Shown here piece by piece: positions 44,149 through 53,934 of a stretch of 64,000 nucleotides of DNA; position 1 is the stretch's first letter; every line of letters starts with the position of its first letter. Source of the DNA: Chlamydiales bacterium. GTDB lineage: Bacteria; Chlamydiota; Chlamydiia; Chlamydiales; Simkaniaceae. The DNA lies in the NCBI GenBank assembly GCA_024233515.1, contig JACKPO010000008.1:1-64000 (forward strand), given 5' to 3'. Under the pieces are notes generated by a model. The model saw nothing but the letters and a program-made list of their open reading frames with translations, was not told the origin of the DNA and did not search any database. The translations under genes were made by a program, and so were the position numbers.

Positions 44149-45411
44149 ATGTCGTCGACAAAGCGTGTGTTTCCAGTTTTAACGGTTCTCTTTTTGGGTT
44201 ATCTGGGCTTCTCCCTCGCGATCCCCCTTTTTCCTCCTCTTTTTATGGATCCGACGCATGCGTTTCTCTCTCATGATACAACGCAAGGGATGCGGCGGAT
44301 TTTGTTGGGGATTTTATTTGCGATGTATCCGTTGGGACAGTTTGTCGGAGCTCCCCTTTTAGGGAAATTATCGGATAAATATGGGCGAAAGCCGATCCTT
44401 TTGCTCTCACTGATCATTGTGATTCCGGCCTATTTAGGGTCGGCCCTTTCTGTTGCGTATACCCTGCCCACACTCCTTTTTATCTCACGATTTTTGAGTG
44501 GATTACTTGAAGGAAACATCGTGATTGCGCAAGCAGCGATTGCTGATATCAGTGAAGATGCAAAAGCAAAGACAAAGAATTTTGGGTGGCTTGTGTCACT
44601 CAGTAGCACAGCCTTTTTCTTTGGCCCCTTAATCGGGGGAAAGCTTGCCGATCGCTCTCTTGTCAGTTGGTTCCACTTTGACACTCCTTTTTGGGGAGCG
44701 GCCATCTTAACCCTTTTCGGAATCGTGATTGTTTGGAAACTTTTTAAAGAGACCCATCCTCCCGATCCAGAGGTCGATGCGTCACCGAAAGCAATCATCA
44801 AGAGTTTTACCGATGGGCTGAAGTTTAAAGGGCTCCGTTCGACCTATCTTGCGAATCTTTTTGTTTTCCTCGCGATTTTCTTTTTCCTTAACTTCTTCAC
44901 CGCCTATTTAGTGGCGCAGTTCAATCTATCGGTCTCCCATTTAGGAGAGGTGAATGCCTATCTCTCCATTCCGTTTATGATTGCTCCGGTTTTCTTTGGA
45001 CTGTTTGCGAAGTGGTGGACTTCAAGGCAAGCCATGCGAATGGGATGTTTTTGCCTTTGTATTGCGTATCTGGTTTTCGTGATTCCCGCATCTCCATGGG
45101 CTCTCCTCTTAACCCTCCTTCCGGTTGGGTTTTTCCAGTCGATGGGCTTTGCGTTTCCAGCGCTGATGGTTTCAGATAGCGTTAGTCAAAAGGTTCAGGG
45201 ACAAGCGCTCGGGACCAATCAATCGATCCAAGTGTTTGCCGAAGCGGCAACAGCTCTTTGTGGAGGGTTCATTATGGCGGTCGGCGCGCGCCTTCCGATC
45301 TATGCCGCCGTTATCTCTGCCTTTATTGCGGGACTGATCCTCTTTATTCAGCAGCCAAAACAGGCAAGGTCTTCTGGGAGCGCTTCTCAAACAGAAGGGC
45401 GAGAAGCATAA
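44149..45411 (+). CDS. MFS transporter, TetA-like (DHA1)
   Basis: A 420-residue major facilitator with 12 segments. Motif A, GKLSDKYGRKPIL, follows segment 2, and RFLSGLLEGNIVIAQAAIADIS is the TetA-like motif C region. This group exports drugs or small metabolites with protons. Its 3' end overlaps the convergent DHA2 gene by 68 bases. No regulator is adjacent. Confidence 0.9.
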   Translation: MSSTKRVFPVLTVLFLGYLGFSLAIPLFPPLFMDPTHAFLSHDTTQGMRRILLGILFAMYPLGQFVGAPLLGKLSDKYGRKPILLLSLIIVIPAYLGSALSVAYTLPTLLFISRFLSGLLEGNIVIAQAAIADISEDAKAKTKNFGWLVSLSSTAFFFGPLIGGKLADRSLVSWFHFDTPFWGAAILTLFGIVIVWKLFKETHPPDPEVDASPKAIIKSFTDGLKFKGLRSTYLANLFVFLAIFFFLNFFTAYLVAQFNLSVSHLGEVNAYLSIPFMIAPVFFGLFAKWWTSRQAMRMGCFCLCIAYLVFVIPASPWALLLTLLPVGFFQSMGFAFPALMVSDSVSQKVQGQALGTNQSIQVFAEAATALCGGFIMAVGARLPIYAAVISAFIAGLILFIQQPKQARSSGSASQTEGREA

Positions 45412-46876
45412 AGAGGAAAAAGATCCACCCCGAAACCCAAAAAATGTCGTTTGTTGAAAGCATATAGGCTTGTTTCCATGCCACTTGATCGACCACGGTC
45501 AGGGCCTGCTTTCCCTGGATCCCATATTTTTTCAAGTCAGCAAAGAAAGCATCGCTCGTCGGGTTGAAGGGATTGATCGTATCGACAAGATTGCTATGGT
45601 GGTGGGTGGCCCGTCTTCCCCACAGTGTCACAAAGACTGAGGTCCCGACTCCCCCCATAAAAATCCGGCAGAAATGAAAGATCCCCTGTCCCATCGCAAG
45701 CTTGTCATGGGGAAAGTGGGCAAAACTAATCGCGGTCAAGGGGGCCATCCAAGCGCAAATCCCAATGCCAAAATAGAGACGAGAAAGGGCAATCTTTTTG
45801 AAGGTCACATCTGTTGTAAAAGTCGTAAAGTAGAAAAAGGCCAGTCCAAAACACAAAAAGGAAAGCATTAAGAGATAGTTCAATCGAACCTTATCCATGA
45901 GTTTCGCCACGATTAAAACGGTGCAGAACGGGATAATCCCCATGGTTGAGACGGCAAGCCCCGCAAGGTAAGCGGTATACCCCATCATCTCTTGGAGCCA
46001 AAGAGGAGAAACGACAATCGATCCAAAAAGGAGCATATAGGAAAGGGCCGTCATCGCTGTCCCTAAAGAAAAGTTCCGATTTTTGAAAAGGGATAAATCC
46101 ATGATTGGGTTTTTCGTTGTCAGCTCCCAAATAAAGAGGAAGGTAAAGGAAACAACAGAGATAATGGTGAGAATCCAAATGGTATTGGAACGCCACCAAT
46201 CGAGTTGCTCCCCTTGATCAAGGATGACTTGGAGAGCAAAAACGGCAAAGGCGAGGAGTAAAATCCCCACCTTATCAACACGGATCGCCTCTGTCGGTGT
46301 TTCCCGCCCTTTATAAATCGAGCGGATCGCTAGGGTACAAAAAATCCCGATCGGGATATTAATAAAAAAGATCCAAGGCCAAGAGTAATCGTAGGTGATG
46401 TATCCCCCCAGAATCGGTCCTGCAATGGGACCCACGACCGCCACCATATTCCAAATCGCTAGAGCGAGGTTCTTTTTTTCTTTGGGAAAACTCATGAGCA
46501 TCAAGCTTTGTGAAAGGGGAATAAGAGGCCCTGCGACAAATCCCTGAATAAAGCGGCTAAAGACTAGCATTTGGATATTGAAAGCAAGACCGCAGAGCCA
46601 CGACATCACAGTAAATAGGAGAACAGAGATCACCATCACACGGATCGATCCGAACCGTTTTGTAAACCACCCTGTAAGAGGAAGGCAAATCGCGTTTCCA
46701 ACAGCAAACATGGTGATCACCCACGTCCCATCGTTCACACTCACCCCTAAGTCTCCAGAAATATAGGGAATCGAAACATTGGCAATCGAATAATCGAGAA
46801 CCTGCATAAAGGTACAAAGAGAAAGAGCAATCGCTCCAATAAAGAGTGTGATCCCAGCTAAGGGTTTTTCCTTCAT
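45344..46876 (-). CDS. emrB: MFS drug exporter, EmrB-type (DHA2)
   Basis: A 510-residue, 14-segment exporter, the inner-membrane part of an EmrAB-type tripartite pump. Landmarks are MQVLDYSIANVSIPYISGDLG, NDGTWVITMFAVGNAICLPLTGW, GFVAGPLIPLSQSLML and WPWIFFINIPIGI. The start overlaps the stop of the membrane fusion gene (ATGA), and the outer-membrane factor gene precedes that, so the operon holds a complete pump. The last 68 bases overlap the convergent MFS gene. Confidence 0.93.
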   Translation of the reverse strand: MKEKPLAGITLFIGAIALSLCTFMQVLDYSIANVSIPYISGDLGVSVNDGTWVITMFAVGNAICLPLTGWFTKRFGSIRVMVISVLLFTVMSWLCGLAFNIQMLVFSRFIQGFVAGPLIPLSQSLMLMSFPKEKKNLALAIWNMVAVVGPIAGPILGGYITYDYSWPWIFFINIPIGIFCTLAIRSIYKGRETPTEAIRVDKVGILLLAFAVFALQVILDQGEQLDWWRSNTIWILTIISVVSFTFLFIWELTTKNPIMDLSLFKNRNFSLGTAMTALSYMLLFGSIVVSPLWLQEMMGYTAYLAGLAVSTMGIIPFCTVLIVAKLMDKVRLNYLLMLSFLCFGLAFFYFTTFTTDVTFKKIALSRLYFGIGICAWMAPLTAISFAHFPHDKLAMGQGIFHFCRIFMGGVGTSVFVTLWGRRATHHHSNLVDTINPFNPTSDAFFADLKKYGIQGKQALTVVDQVAWKQAYMLSTNDIFWVSGWIFFLFMLLALLFEKRSQKTLPVLAAE

Positions 46877-48015
46877 CGGTTTGCCTGAATAATGTCCTCA
46901 ATAATGGGCTCGACCCCCTCTTCCTGCGCATGATAGATCTTCGTTTTATAAATCGGCTTCAACCGCGATTTTTGTCGGAGCATTTCACTCGAGGTGTCGT
47001 GAATGTCAACCGTGACGTCCATCGAAAGCCCAAGCCACAGCGGATTTTTCTTCAGCTGCTGCGCATCTAAACTGACTCGAACAGGGACCCGTTGAACAAT
47101 TTTAATCCAATTCCCCGTTGCATTTTGTGGAGGGAGAGCAGAGAACACACTCCCCGTTCCTGGATTGATCCCGATCACCTTCCCTGTGAAAACAACTTTC
47201 CGCCCATAAAGATCAGCATTCATCCGCACCGATTGGCCCACCCGCATTTTCGAGAGTTGAATCTCTTTGAAGTTCGCATCAACCCAAAGCTCGTCCAAAG
47301 GAATCACTGCCAAAAGGGGCTGCGAAGGATTCACATATTCCCCAAGCTGAACGGTTCTTTGCGACACATATCCATTCATTGGCGCTAAGATATCGCACCG
47401 CTGCAAGCTCACATAGGCATCGCGGACAAGATCTGCCCCTTTTTTCACATTGGGATGGGTTTCAACGGTCGTTCCCTGAACCTCGGCAATCGCTCCTTGA
47501 AGGGCAAAGTAGGTCTCCTTCTCACTCGCTTTCGCTGCCACATAGGCTGCTTCGACATGCTCAAATTCTTCACGCGAAACTCCCCCAATTCCGACAAGAT
47601 TGACCCGATTTTGATAATCTTTCTCTGCGCGGAAAAGCTCAGCCCTTTTCTGCTCGAGCTCTGCCTCGAGCTGATCGACATGGATAAACATCTGGACCAC
47701 AGACCGAACCGTTTCAGCAAGAGAATGCTTCGCTTTTTCAAAAGCTAAGCGTTGATCAGTTTTATCCAGTTGAACAAGCACCTGCCCCTCTTCAACATAC
47801 TCGGTGTTATCAACGTTGATGGAGGCAACGATTCCTGGAACTTGAGGGGTCAGCTCGACCATATTTCCATTCACATAGGCATCATCGGTGTACTCTTCAA
47901 AACGGAGCACTTCTAGCCAATAGATAAAAACGATGAGTCCAATGGCTAAAAACCCAATGGCAGTCCAAAGGAGGATTTTCTTCTGTTTACTCTTACTTGT
48001 TGGTTGTTCTTCCAT
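46873..48015 (-). CDS. emrA: Membrane fusion protein, EmrA/HlyD family
   Basis: A 380-residue adaptor from ATG 48015 (the in-frame ATG 48081 lies within a hairpin arm and lacks a binding site). One membrane segment (KILLWTAIGFLAIGLIVFIYW) is followed by the lipoyl-like VELTPQVPGIVASINVDNTEYVEEGQVL, a long coiled-coil hairpin, and the barrel DILAPMNGYVSQRTVQLGEYVNPSQPLL. It links the inner-membrane exporter with the outer-membrane channel of the same operon. Confidence 0.93.
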   Translation of the reverse strand: MEEQPTSKSKQKKILLWTAIGFLAIGLIVFIYWLEVLRFEEYTDDAYVNGNMVELTPQVPGIVASINVDNTEYVEEGQVLVQLDKTDQRLAFEKAKHSLAETVRSVVQMFIHVDQLEAELEQKRAELFRAEKDYQNRVNLVGIGGVSREEFEHVEAAYVAAKASEKETYFALQGAIAEVQGTTVETHPNVKKGADLVRDAYVSLQRCDILAPMNGYVSQRTVQLGEYVNPSQPLLAVIPLDELWVDANFKEIQLSKMRVGQSVRMNADLYGRKVVFTGKVIGINPGTGSVFSALPPQNATGNWIKIVQRVPVRVSLDAQQLKKNPLWLGLSMDVTVDIHDTSSEMLRQKSRLKPIYKTKIYHAQEEGVEPIIEDIIQANR

Positions 48016-48073
48016 GAACCTATCCAGGATTAAAACATTGTTTAGATTTCTTCGATTTTTTAGGAGATTTTTT

Positions 48074-48123
48074 CTTTTCATTTAGGCCACATTGTCGGAA
48101 AGACAAGGGACCTAAATGAAAAG
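48074..48123. promoter_or_regulatory. Nested inverted repeat between efflux genes
   Basis: CTTTTCATTTAGG (48074-48086) and CCTAAATGAAAAG (48111-48123) form a perfect 13-bp inverted repeat. Its 24-base centre holds a smaller hairpin, TTGTC/GACAA. No T run follows on either strand, so it is not a typical terminator. It could be an operator or an RNA element acting between the outer-membrane and adaptor genes. Confidence 0.5.
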
Positions 48124-48161
48124 GAAAAAGATACCAAAAAGCGTGGGAGATAAATATGGAA

Positions 48162-49604
48162 TTAATTCGGGATAGGTTCATAACCTCCGCCTAGAGACTT
48201 AATTAACATGAGTACACTGAGGTACCGATTATTTTGGATTTTGACTTCGACAAACGCTTCGTTGATCACATCGATTTGCCTCGATAAAACGGTGAGATAG
48301 TCATCAATTCCATTCTCATACCGCTTCAGGGTGAGCTCAGAAATCTCCATGACTTTCAAAAAGGCCTTGTTTTCTAGCTGCGCTTGCTCGGTCGTCTTTT
48401 CAAGGATCACGATTTGATCTGAGACCTCTTTTGCTGCTTTTAAAATGAGCGCGTTATAGTCATAGACGGCTGCGTCATAGTTGGCATATTGCTGATTGAG
48501 CGCCCCTGTTAACTCCCCTCCTGTATAGAGAGGAAGGTTAATCGCCGGAGTGATCGACCCTGCAAAGCTATCGAGGGAGAAGAGGTTATGCCAATGTAAA
48601 CTTTGCAGCCCCGCAAATGCTTTAAGATTGATGTTCGGGAAAAAGGCCGCTTTTGCTGCTTTGATCAAGTGAGCCGCCGATTCGACTTTCCAGACCTCGG
48701 CCATCAAATCTGGGCGGCGCGCTAAAAGGTTTAAAGGGAGATCTTCTGGAATGGGAAAGGGTTTCTCAAAAGCAATCGTAGGAGGATCAATCTCATAGGG
48801 ATCATCGGGACCAAGTCCCATAAGAATCTTGAGCTGACTCTTTATGACTTCTACGTTTTGGGTCTTTTCTAAAAGCTTTTCCTTTGCTTCTAGCAACTGG
48901 ACCTCCGCATGATCCACGGCTCGTTGATCTTCGAGTCCATTTTCGAAGCGGCGCTCCGTGAGCTCAACATAGAGTTTTTGGATATCGACGAGATCTTGGC
49001 TGATCCTTTGCTCCATTAATTGGGCGCCATAATTGATATAGGCTTCCGCAAGACTCGTGGTAATCATTAAAAGAGACTGAGACATTTCCGCAGCTTGCGC
49101 GCGGGCATCATCAAGAGCGGCTCGATACTGATTCCGATTTTTTCCAAAAAGATCGATCTCGTAATCAAAGTTAAGAGAAAGGTGAATTTCATTGATCACA
49201 GCAGGAACAACAGAGGGAGGGTAGCGAACCAACTCGTCTTTACTCAAGTGTTGGTAGTCATCTGTAAACCCTCCTTGAAGATTGGGAAGGAGAGGAGCTC
49301 TCATTTTCTCCGCTTGAGCCTTCGCTCCCTCCACTCTTTTAACAGCTGCTAAAAGATCGGGATTCTCTTCGATCGCTTTTTCCATCATCTCGCTGAGTTG
49401 CTCATCTTCGAAGGTTGTCCACCAATGATAGGAAGGCCAATTCCCCTGTATGAACGTGGGGGTTTCAATGGAAGAAGTTAGCGGAGCCGAAGTCATTACT
49501 TCTGGCTGATAATTTCGTTTCTTTAATGCAGCGCAGCTATCGAATAAAAAAAGAAAAAAAATCGAACATAGAAATAATAAACGATATAAAATAACGTGCT
49601 TCAT
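48162..49604 (-). CDS. Outer-membrane efflux lipoprotein, NodT/TolC family
   Basis: A 480-residue outer-membrane factor. The signal ends in a lipobox (FLFDSC), so it is lipid-anchored. The family landmarks are PSYHWWTTFEDEQLSEMMEKAIEENPDLL-type start (WTTFEDEQL), LNFDYEIDLFGKNR, ARRPDLMAEVWKVESA and AFFPNINLKAFAG. Two TolC repeat halves are visible. It is the first gene of the efflux operon with the EmrA- and EmrB-like genes and divergent from gshF. Confidence 0.93.
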   Translation of the reverse strand: MKHVILYRLLFLCSIFFLFLFDSCAALKKRNYQPEVMTSAPLTSSIETPTFIQGNWPSYHWWTTFEDEQLSEMMEKAIEENPDLLAAVKRVEGAKAQAEKMRAPLLPNLQGGFTDDYQHLSKDELVRYPPSVVPAVINEIHLSLNFDYEIDLFGKNRNQYRAALDDARAQAAEMSQSLLMITTSLAEAYINYGAQLMEQRISQDLVDIQKLYVELTERRFENGLEDQRAVDHAEVQLLEAKEKLLEKTQNVEVIKSQLKILMGLGPDDPYEIDPPTIAFEKPFPIPEDLPLNLLARRPDLMAEVWKVESAAHLIKAAKAAFFPNINLKAFAGLQSLHWHNLFSLDSFAGSITPAINLPLYTGGELTGALNQQYANYDAAVYDYNALILKAAKEVSDQIVILEKTTEQAQLENKAFLKVMEISELTLKRYENGIDDYLTVLSRQIDVINEAFVEVKIQNNRYLSVLMLIKSLGGGYEPIPN

Positions 49605-49669
49605 AATTTACTAATAGAGAACCTCTCTTTTTTCTAGTATCAAAAATTTATCCATGGTTAAATAGTCCT

Positions 49670-52069
49670 ATGAACTTGCGCACGAAGCAAAACCAAAAAC
49701 TTCTCAAGGCCTTCCATTTTGGAATTGAGCGAGAGTCCCTCCGTATCAATTCAAATGGAACTCTCTCTTCAAGCCGTCACCCCAAGGCGCTTGGATCCCC
49801 TCTCACCCACCCCCATATCAGCACCGATTTTTCTGAGCAGCAGATTGAGTGGAATACGCCCTCCTTCAAGACATTTAAAGGAGCACTCAACTTTCTCGAG
49901 GATCTTATCTGCTTTTCCTTGCAGAACATGGAAGGTGAACTCCTCTGGCCTTTTTCGATGCCTTGCGCTCTAGACAAGATTGAAATCGCAAAATTTGGGA
50001 CTTCCGCCCAAGGAAAAAGGAAAGAGCTCTATCGCGAAGGGCTCAGCCACAGATATGGGAAACATCTCCAGATGATTTCGGGGATCCATTACAACTTTTC
50101 ATTCGATCTCTCTTTCTGGAAGAAGTTGCATGCCGAGGAGCGTTCTACTCTAGGCCTCCAAGAGTTTATCAATGAGAAATATCTGGGGATTGTTCGGAAT
50201 TTCCTCCGTGAAGGGTGGCTTCTGACCTACCTATTCGGTGCTTCTCCTGCGATGGATAGCTCGTACGCCTCCAAACCTCCAAAATTTAAGAAAATAGGCT
50301 CTCTCTATTACGCCCCTTACGCCACCTCCATCCGAACAAGTCATCTTGGATATTATAGTCGGGTTCAGAATCAACTTGCGATCTCAGTCAATGATCTTTC
50401 CTCTTATCTCCAAGAGATGCAAGAGGCGCTGACAACACCCCACGAAAATTATCAAAAGATCAAAAGCCAGCTCAATCACCACCTCTTACAAATTGCCAAT
50501 GAGCACTATTCAAGGATCCGAATCAAACGCTCGCCCCTTCAGGGGGAATCGCCGATCGAAGCCTTGGAAAACCGAGGGATCGAATACCTTGAAGTTCGCT
50601 CTATCGATCTCGACCCTTTCTCCCCTCTCGGCGTGCAGGAATCTCAGCTCAAATTTATCCACCTTTTTCTTTTGCACTGCCTTTTCAAAAAGAGCCCCAA
50701 ACTTTCAAAAAAGGATCAACGGTGCTTAACCTGCAACCAAAATACCGTTGCCCTAGAAGGGAGAAAACCGGGACTTGAACTCCTCTGCCCTCTTCCTCGC
50801 CCGATGAAACCATGGGCAGAAAAAATCTTCGATGAGATGGAACCTCTCGCTATCCTTCTTGGCTACGATGCCCTTTTTGAAAAGGAAAGGGAAAAGCTTG
50901 CAGATCCAGACAAATGTCCCTCCGCTCGCATCTTAGAAGAAGATGCAATTCTCCAAGGGATCACTCTTGCAAAGGGCTACAAACAAACACTTTTGAGACG
51001 GAAGCTCTCTCATAAAAAAGCCTCAACCTTTGAAAAGGAAGCTGAACTTTCATGGCTTGAAAACAAACGACTGGAAACCGCTTCGGAAATTCTTACAGAA
51101 GGATATGAAACACTAGAGCTTTCCACACAAATCGTGATTAAAGAAGCGCTGAAGCGAAAGATTGAAGTTGAGGTGATTGATCCGAGCGATCAATTAATCC
51201 GTCTTAAGAAAGGAAACCACATTGAATATGTGAAAGAAGCCACAAAAACCTCCAAAGATGGATATGTGACCCCTTTTTTAATGGAAAATAAGGAGGTCAC
51301 CAAAAAGCTCCTTCGCGAAAAAGGGTTCCTCGTCCCTGCCGGGAATTCTTATTCTCATCGACAAGAAGCCTTTAAAGATTACCCTCTTTACGCAAAAGCA
51401 AAAGTCGTGGTCAAGCCCAAATCCACCAATTTCGGAGTCGGAATTCACTTTATCTCCCCCCATGAAAACAAACGGTATCAACTTGCCATTGAAGATGCTT
51501 TTCATTATGGAAATTCGATCCTCGTTGAAGCCTTTGTTCTTGGAGAAGAATACCGCTTTCTTGTGATTGACCAAAAGGTCATCGGCATCTGCAAAAGAGA
51601 GCCTGCCCATATCATCGGCGATGGAAAGAAAACCATCCAAGCCCTTGTGCATGAAAAAAATCACGACCCCTTCTACTATCGCGATCCCAAAACCTATCTT
51701 CGACTCGAGAAAGAGGAAAAGCTTCTCTTGAAAAAAGGAGGGTTTACCCCGAAAAGCATCCCAGGAAAAGGGAAAAAAGTCTTCCTCCGCGAAAATTCAA
51801 ACGTCTCTACGGGTGGCGATGCCATCGACTGCACCGATCAGGTTCACAAGGGATATCATCGGATCGCTGTTCAAGCAACACAAGCGCTGGGAGCTCATAT
51901 TTGTGGGGTTGATATGATCCTCTCCCGCCCTGACAAACAGCCCACCTTAGAAAACCACTCAATTATTGAGATGAATTACAACCCTGTCCTTTTCATCCAC
52001 GCCTATCCTTATCAAGGAAAAAGGCGCGATGTAGCGGGTCCTCTTCTCGATTTACTCGGTTATTCTTGA
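49670..52069 (+). CDS. gshF: Bifunctional glutamate-cysteine ligase/glutathione synthetase
   Basis: A 799-residue GshF (GshAB) that performs both steps of glutathione synthesis. The N-terminal half is a GshA-type ligase (FHFGIERESLRIN, STDFSEQQIEWNTPS, MISGIHYNFSF, YLEVRSIDLDPFSP). From about residue 470 an ATP-grasp domain follows (VTPFLMENKEVTKKLL, VVKPKSTNFGVGI, ILVEAFVLGEEYRFLVID, SNVSTGGDAIDCTDQ, IIEMNYNP), replacing GshB. Fused enzymes are known from Listeria, streptococci and Pasteurella. The 3' end overlaps the convergent OppA gene by 10 bases. In an intracellular bacterium this suggests its own thiol redox buffer. Confidence 0.95.
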   Translation: MNLRTKQNQKLLKAFHFGIERESLRINSNGTLSSSRHPKALGSPLTHPHISTDFSEQQIEWNTPSFKTFKGALNFLEDLICFSLQNMEGELLWPFSMPCALDKIEIAKFGTSAQGKRKELYREGLSHRYGKHLQMISGIHYNFSFDLSFWKKLHAEERSTLGLQEFINEKYLGIVRNFLREGWLLTYLFGASPAMDSSYASKPPKFKKIGSLYYAPYATSIRTSHLGYYSRVQNQLAISVNDLSSYLQEMQEALTTPHENYQKIKSQLNHHLLQIANEHYSRIRIKRSPLQGESPIEALENRGIEYLEVRSIDLDPFSPLGVQESQLKFIHLFLLHCLFKKSPKLSKKDQRCLTCNQNTVALEGRKPGLELLCPLPRPMKPWAEKIFDEMEPLAILLGYDALFEKEREKLADPDKCPSARILEEDAILQGITLAKGYKQTLLRRKLSHKKASTFEKEAELSWLENKRLETASEILTEGYETLELSTQIVIKEALKRKIEVEVIDPSDQLIRLKKGNHIEYVKEATKTSKDGYVTPFLMENKEVTKKLLREKGFLVPAGNSYSHRQEAFKDYPLYAKAKVVVKPKSTNFGVGIHFISPHENKRYQLAIEDAFHYGNSILVEAFVLGEEYRFLVIDQKVIGICKREPAHIIGDGKKTIQALVHEKNHDPFYYRDPKTYLRLEKEEKLLLKKGGFTPKSIPGKGKKVFLRENSNVSTGGDAIDCTDQVHKGYHRIAVQATQALGAHICGVDMILSRPDKQPTLENHSIIEMNYNPVLFIHAYPYQGKRRDVAGPLLDLLGYS

Positions 52070-53661
52070 ATCGTTGCGTATCGAAAGTCAATCTCTTTCA
52101 TCGGAGAGATATAGACCCCTTTTAGGCGATCGTTGCAAAGATAATGAAGCTTATTGAAACAGAGAGGGATCACCGGCATTTCTTCCATCAAAAAAGCCTC
52201 TGCCTGATGAAGGTACTCTTTCCGCTTCTCTTGATCCACTTCAAAATCTGATTTCCTTAGAAGTTCCTGATAAGTGGGGTGTTCCCAACGACTCATATTG
52301 GTCGCAAGGCTCCTGTTGCGGAAGGTATCCAACATGTAGATGGGATCTCTAAGCCAAGAATTCCACCCCATCTCCCCAAACTCATAGTCCCCTTTTGACA
52401 TCCGATTGAAGTGAACAGGCCAATCAGCTTGATCGATCTCGACAACGAGTCCCAGATTTTGGAAGAGTTGTTGCTGAACAGCCTGATCTACGCGAGAGGT
52501 AAAAAGGCAAGAGCGTTGGCTTAGAACAATTGGATTGATCTGATCCAACGTTTTTCCCATCTCCTGCAAAGCCAAGGCAAGATAACGTTTCGCCTCATCA
52601 ATATTCGCATCTTGGAAGTAGGGAGTCTTTGAAACCGCAATCTCCCCATTCAAAATCCCCATGGCAGGGACTTCTCCAAGCTGAAAGACATGTTCAGCGA
52701 TCGTGCGGCGATCTAAAGCATAGGCAACAGCTTTGCGGAAATTCTTGTTATCAAACGGAGGCTTCTCAGTGTTCACAAAAAACCAAAAGAGACCGAAAGC
52801 ATCGGTCGTTTTGAGTTCACCATTCTTCAGTGTGTTAGCAATAATATCGACGGGGAGAGGGTTAATCGGGTATCCAATAAAATCAAGCTCCCCTTTTTCA
52901 AAGAGGAGATGCTGGGTATTTGCATCGGGTAATACTTGGATATGAATCCCCTTCACCTTCACACAATCTTTCTCCCAGTAATCTGGGTTCTTCTCCAAAT
53001 AGATCTCGACCCCTTTCTTCCACTTTGCTAGTTTGAAAGGACCATTTGAGACAAAATGGTCTCCGATATCGTTGGCCCAACCTGGATCAGCTTGGTCGAT
53101 TTGTTTGTGAATCGGAGAATAGGTCCCACAGGAGCAAAGAGATAAAAAATAAGGAGCGGGGTGCTCTAATTCAACCTGTAGCGTTTGTGGATCCAAGGCT
53201 TTGATCCCCACCTCTTCAACAGGAACTTTGCGCTGCAAGCAAGCTTCGACATTTTTAATCGTATAGAAAGTAAACGACCCCGTTCTTGCAGAAAGAGGAT
53301 TGACCGACTTTTTCCAGGCATATTCAAAATCATAGGCAGTCAGAGGATCCCCATTCGACCAAACCGTATCCTTTAGATGAAACGTATAGGTCCTCATGTC
53401 ATCCGAAATCTCGTAAGATTCTGCAACCCCCGGCTCAATTTCCCCAGTGGGTCCCAAGCGCATCAACCCTTCATACAACATGTTAATAATGTGAACGGTT
53501 GGGTATTCATTGGAAATGCGAGGGTCCAATGAACGGACTTGAGAGATGATGGAAAGGTGAACCGTTTGACTTTGGCTACTAGGACTTTTCTTTTTCCCTT
53601 GGCTGCAAGAGAAAAGCGTTAAGGTTAAAAGGAGAAGAACTCCGACTCCGACTTTTTTCAT
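52060..53661 (-). CDS. oppA: Peptide ABC transporter substrate-binding lipoprotein (OppA family)
   Basis: A 533-residue family 5 binding protein. AGGAAGA lies 6 bases before ATG 53661, which gives the lipoprotein signal MKKVGVGVLLLLTLTLFSC; the longer frame from 53715 is unlikely. Landmarks include SLDPRISNEYPTVHI, YTFHLKDTVWSNGDPLTAYDFEYAW, FVSNGPFKLAKW, FRKAVAYALDRR and EEMPVIPLCFNKLHYL. It captures peptides at the inner membrane. No importer genes are nearby. Two relatives exist in the window. Confidence 0.93.
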   Translation of the reverse strand: MKKVGVGVLLLLTLTLFSCSQGKKKSPSSQSQTVHLSIISQVRSLDPRISNEYPTVHIINMLYEGLMRLGPTGEIEPGVAESYEISDDMRTYTFHLKDTVWSNGDPLTAYDFEYAWKKSVNPLSARTGSFTFYTIKNVEACLQRKVPVEEVGIKALDPQTLQVELEHPAPYFLSLCSCGTYSPIHKQIDQADPGWANDIGDHFVSNGPFKLAKWKKGVEIYLEKNPDYWEKDCVKVKGIHIQVLPDANTQHLLFEKGELDFIGYPINPLPVDIIANTLKNGELKTTDAFGLFWFFVNTEKPPFDNKNFRKAVAYALDRRTIAEHVFQLGEVPAMGILNGEIAVSKTPYFQDANIDEAKRYLALALQEMGKTLDQINPIVLSQRSCLFTSRVDQAVQQQLFQNLGLVVEIDQADWPVHFNRMSKGDYEFGEMGWNSWLRDPIYMLDTFRNRSLATNMSRWEHPTYQELLRKSDFEVDQEKRKEYLHQAEAFLMEEMPVIPLCFNKLHYLCNDRLKGVYISPMKEIDFRYATIQE

Positions 53662-53934
53662 GATTTTTCTTCCTACCCATTCATAATGAAAGGTTGTTTC
53701 ACAAGCATTTTCCATAGTTGTTCGATTGATGTAAAGAGGATTTCTTTTTTCTTTCCAGAGAGGGATCGGTGAGTATAGAATGACGTTCTAGAGAAAGATA
53801 ATCAGAAGTGAATGGAAAAAATTCAAAAATTTTACATTATTTTAAAAAATTTCTCGCGATTTAAAACTCAGGCTGCTAACTTTCGTGCATTCGATCATTC
53901 AAAAATTTGGAATTCGACTGACGTGTGAGAATTT

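Noticed and set aside
48015..48081. Longer adaptor protein starting at ATG 48081
   Set aside because: The codon lies in one arm of the inverted repeat, has no binding site, and would add a polar extension in front of the normal membrane anchor.
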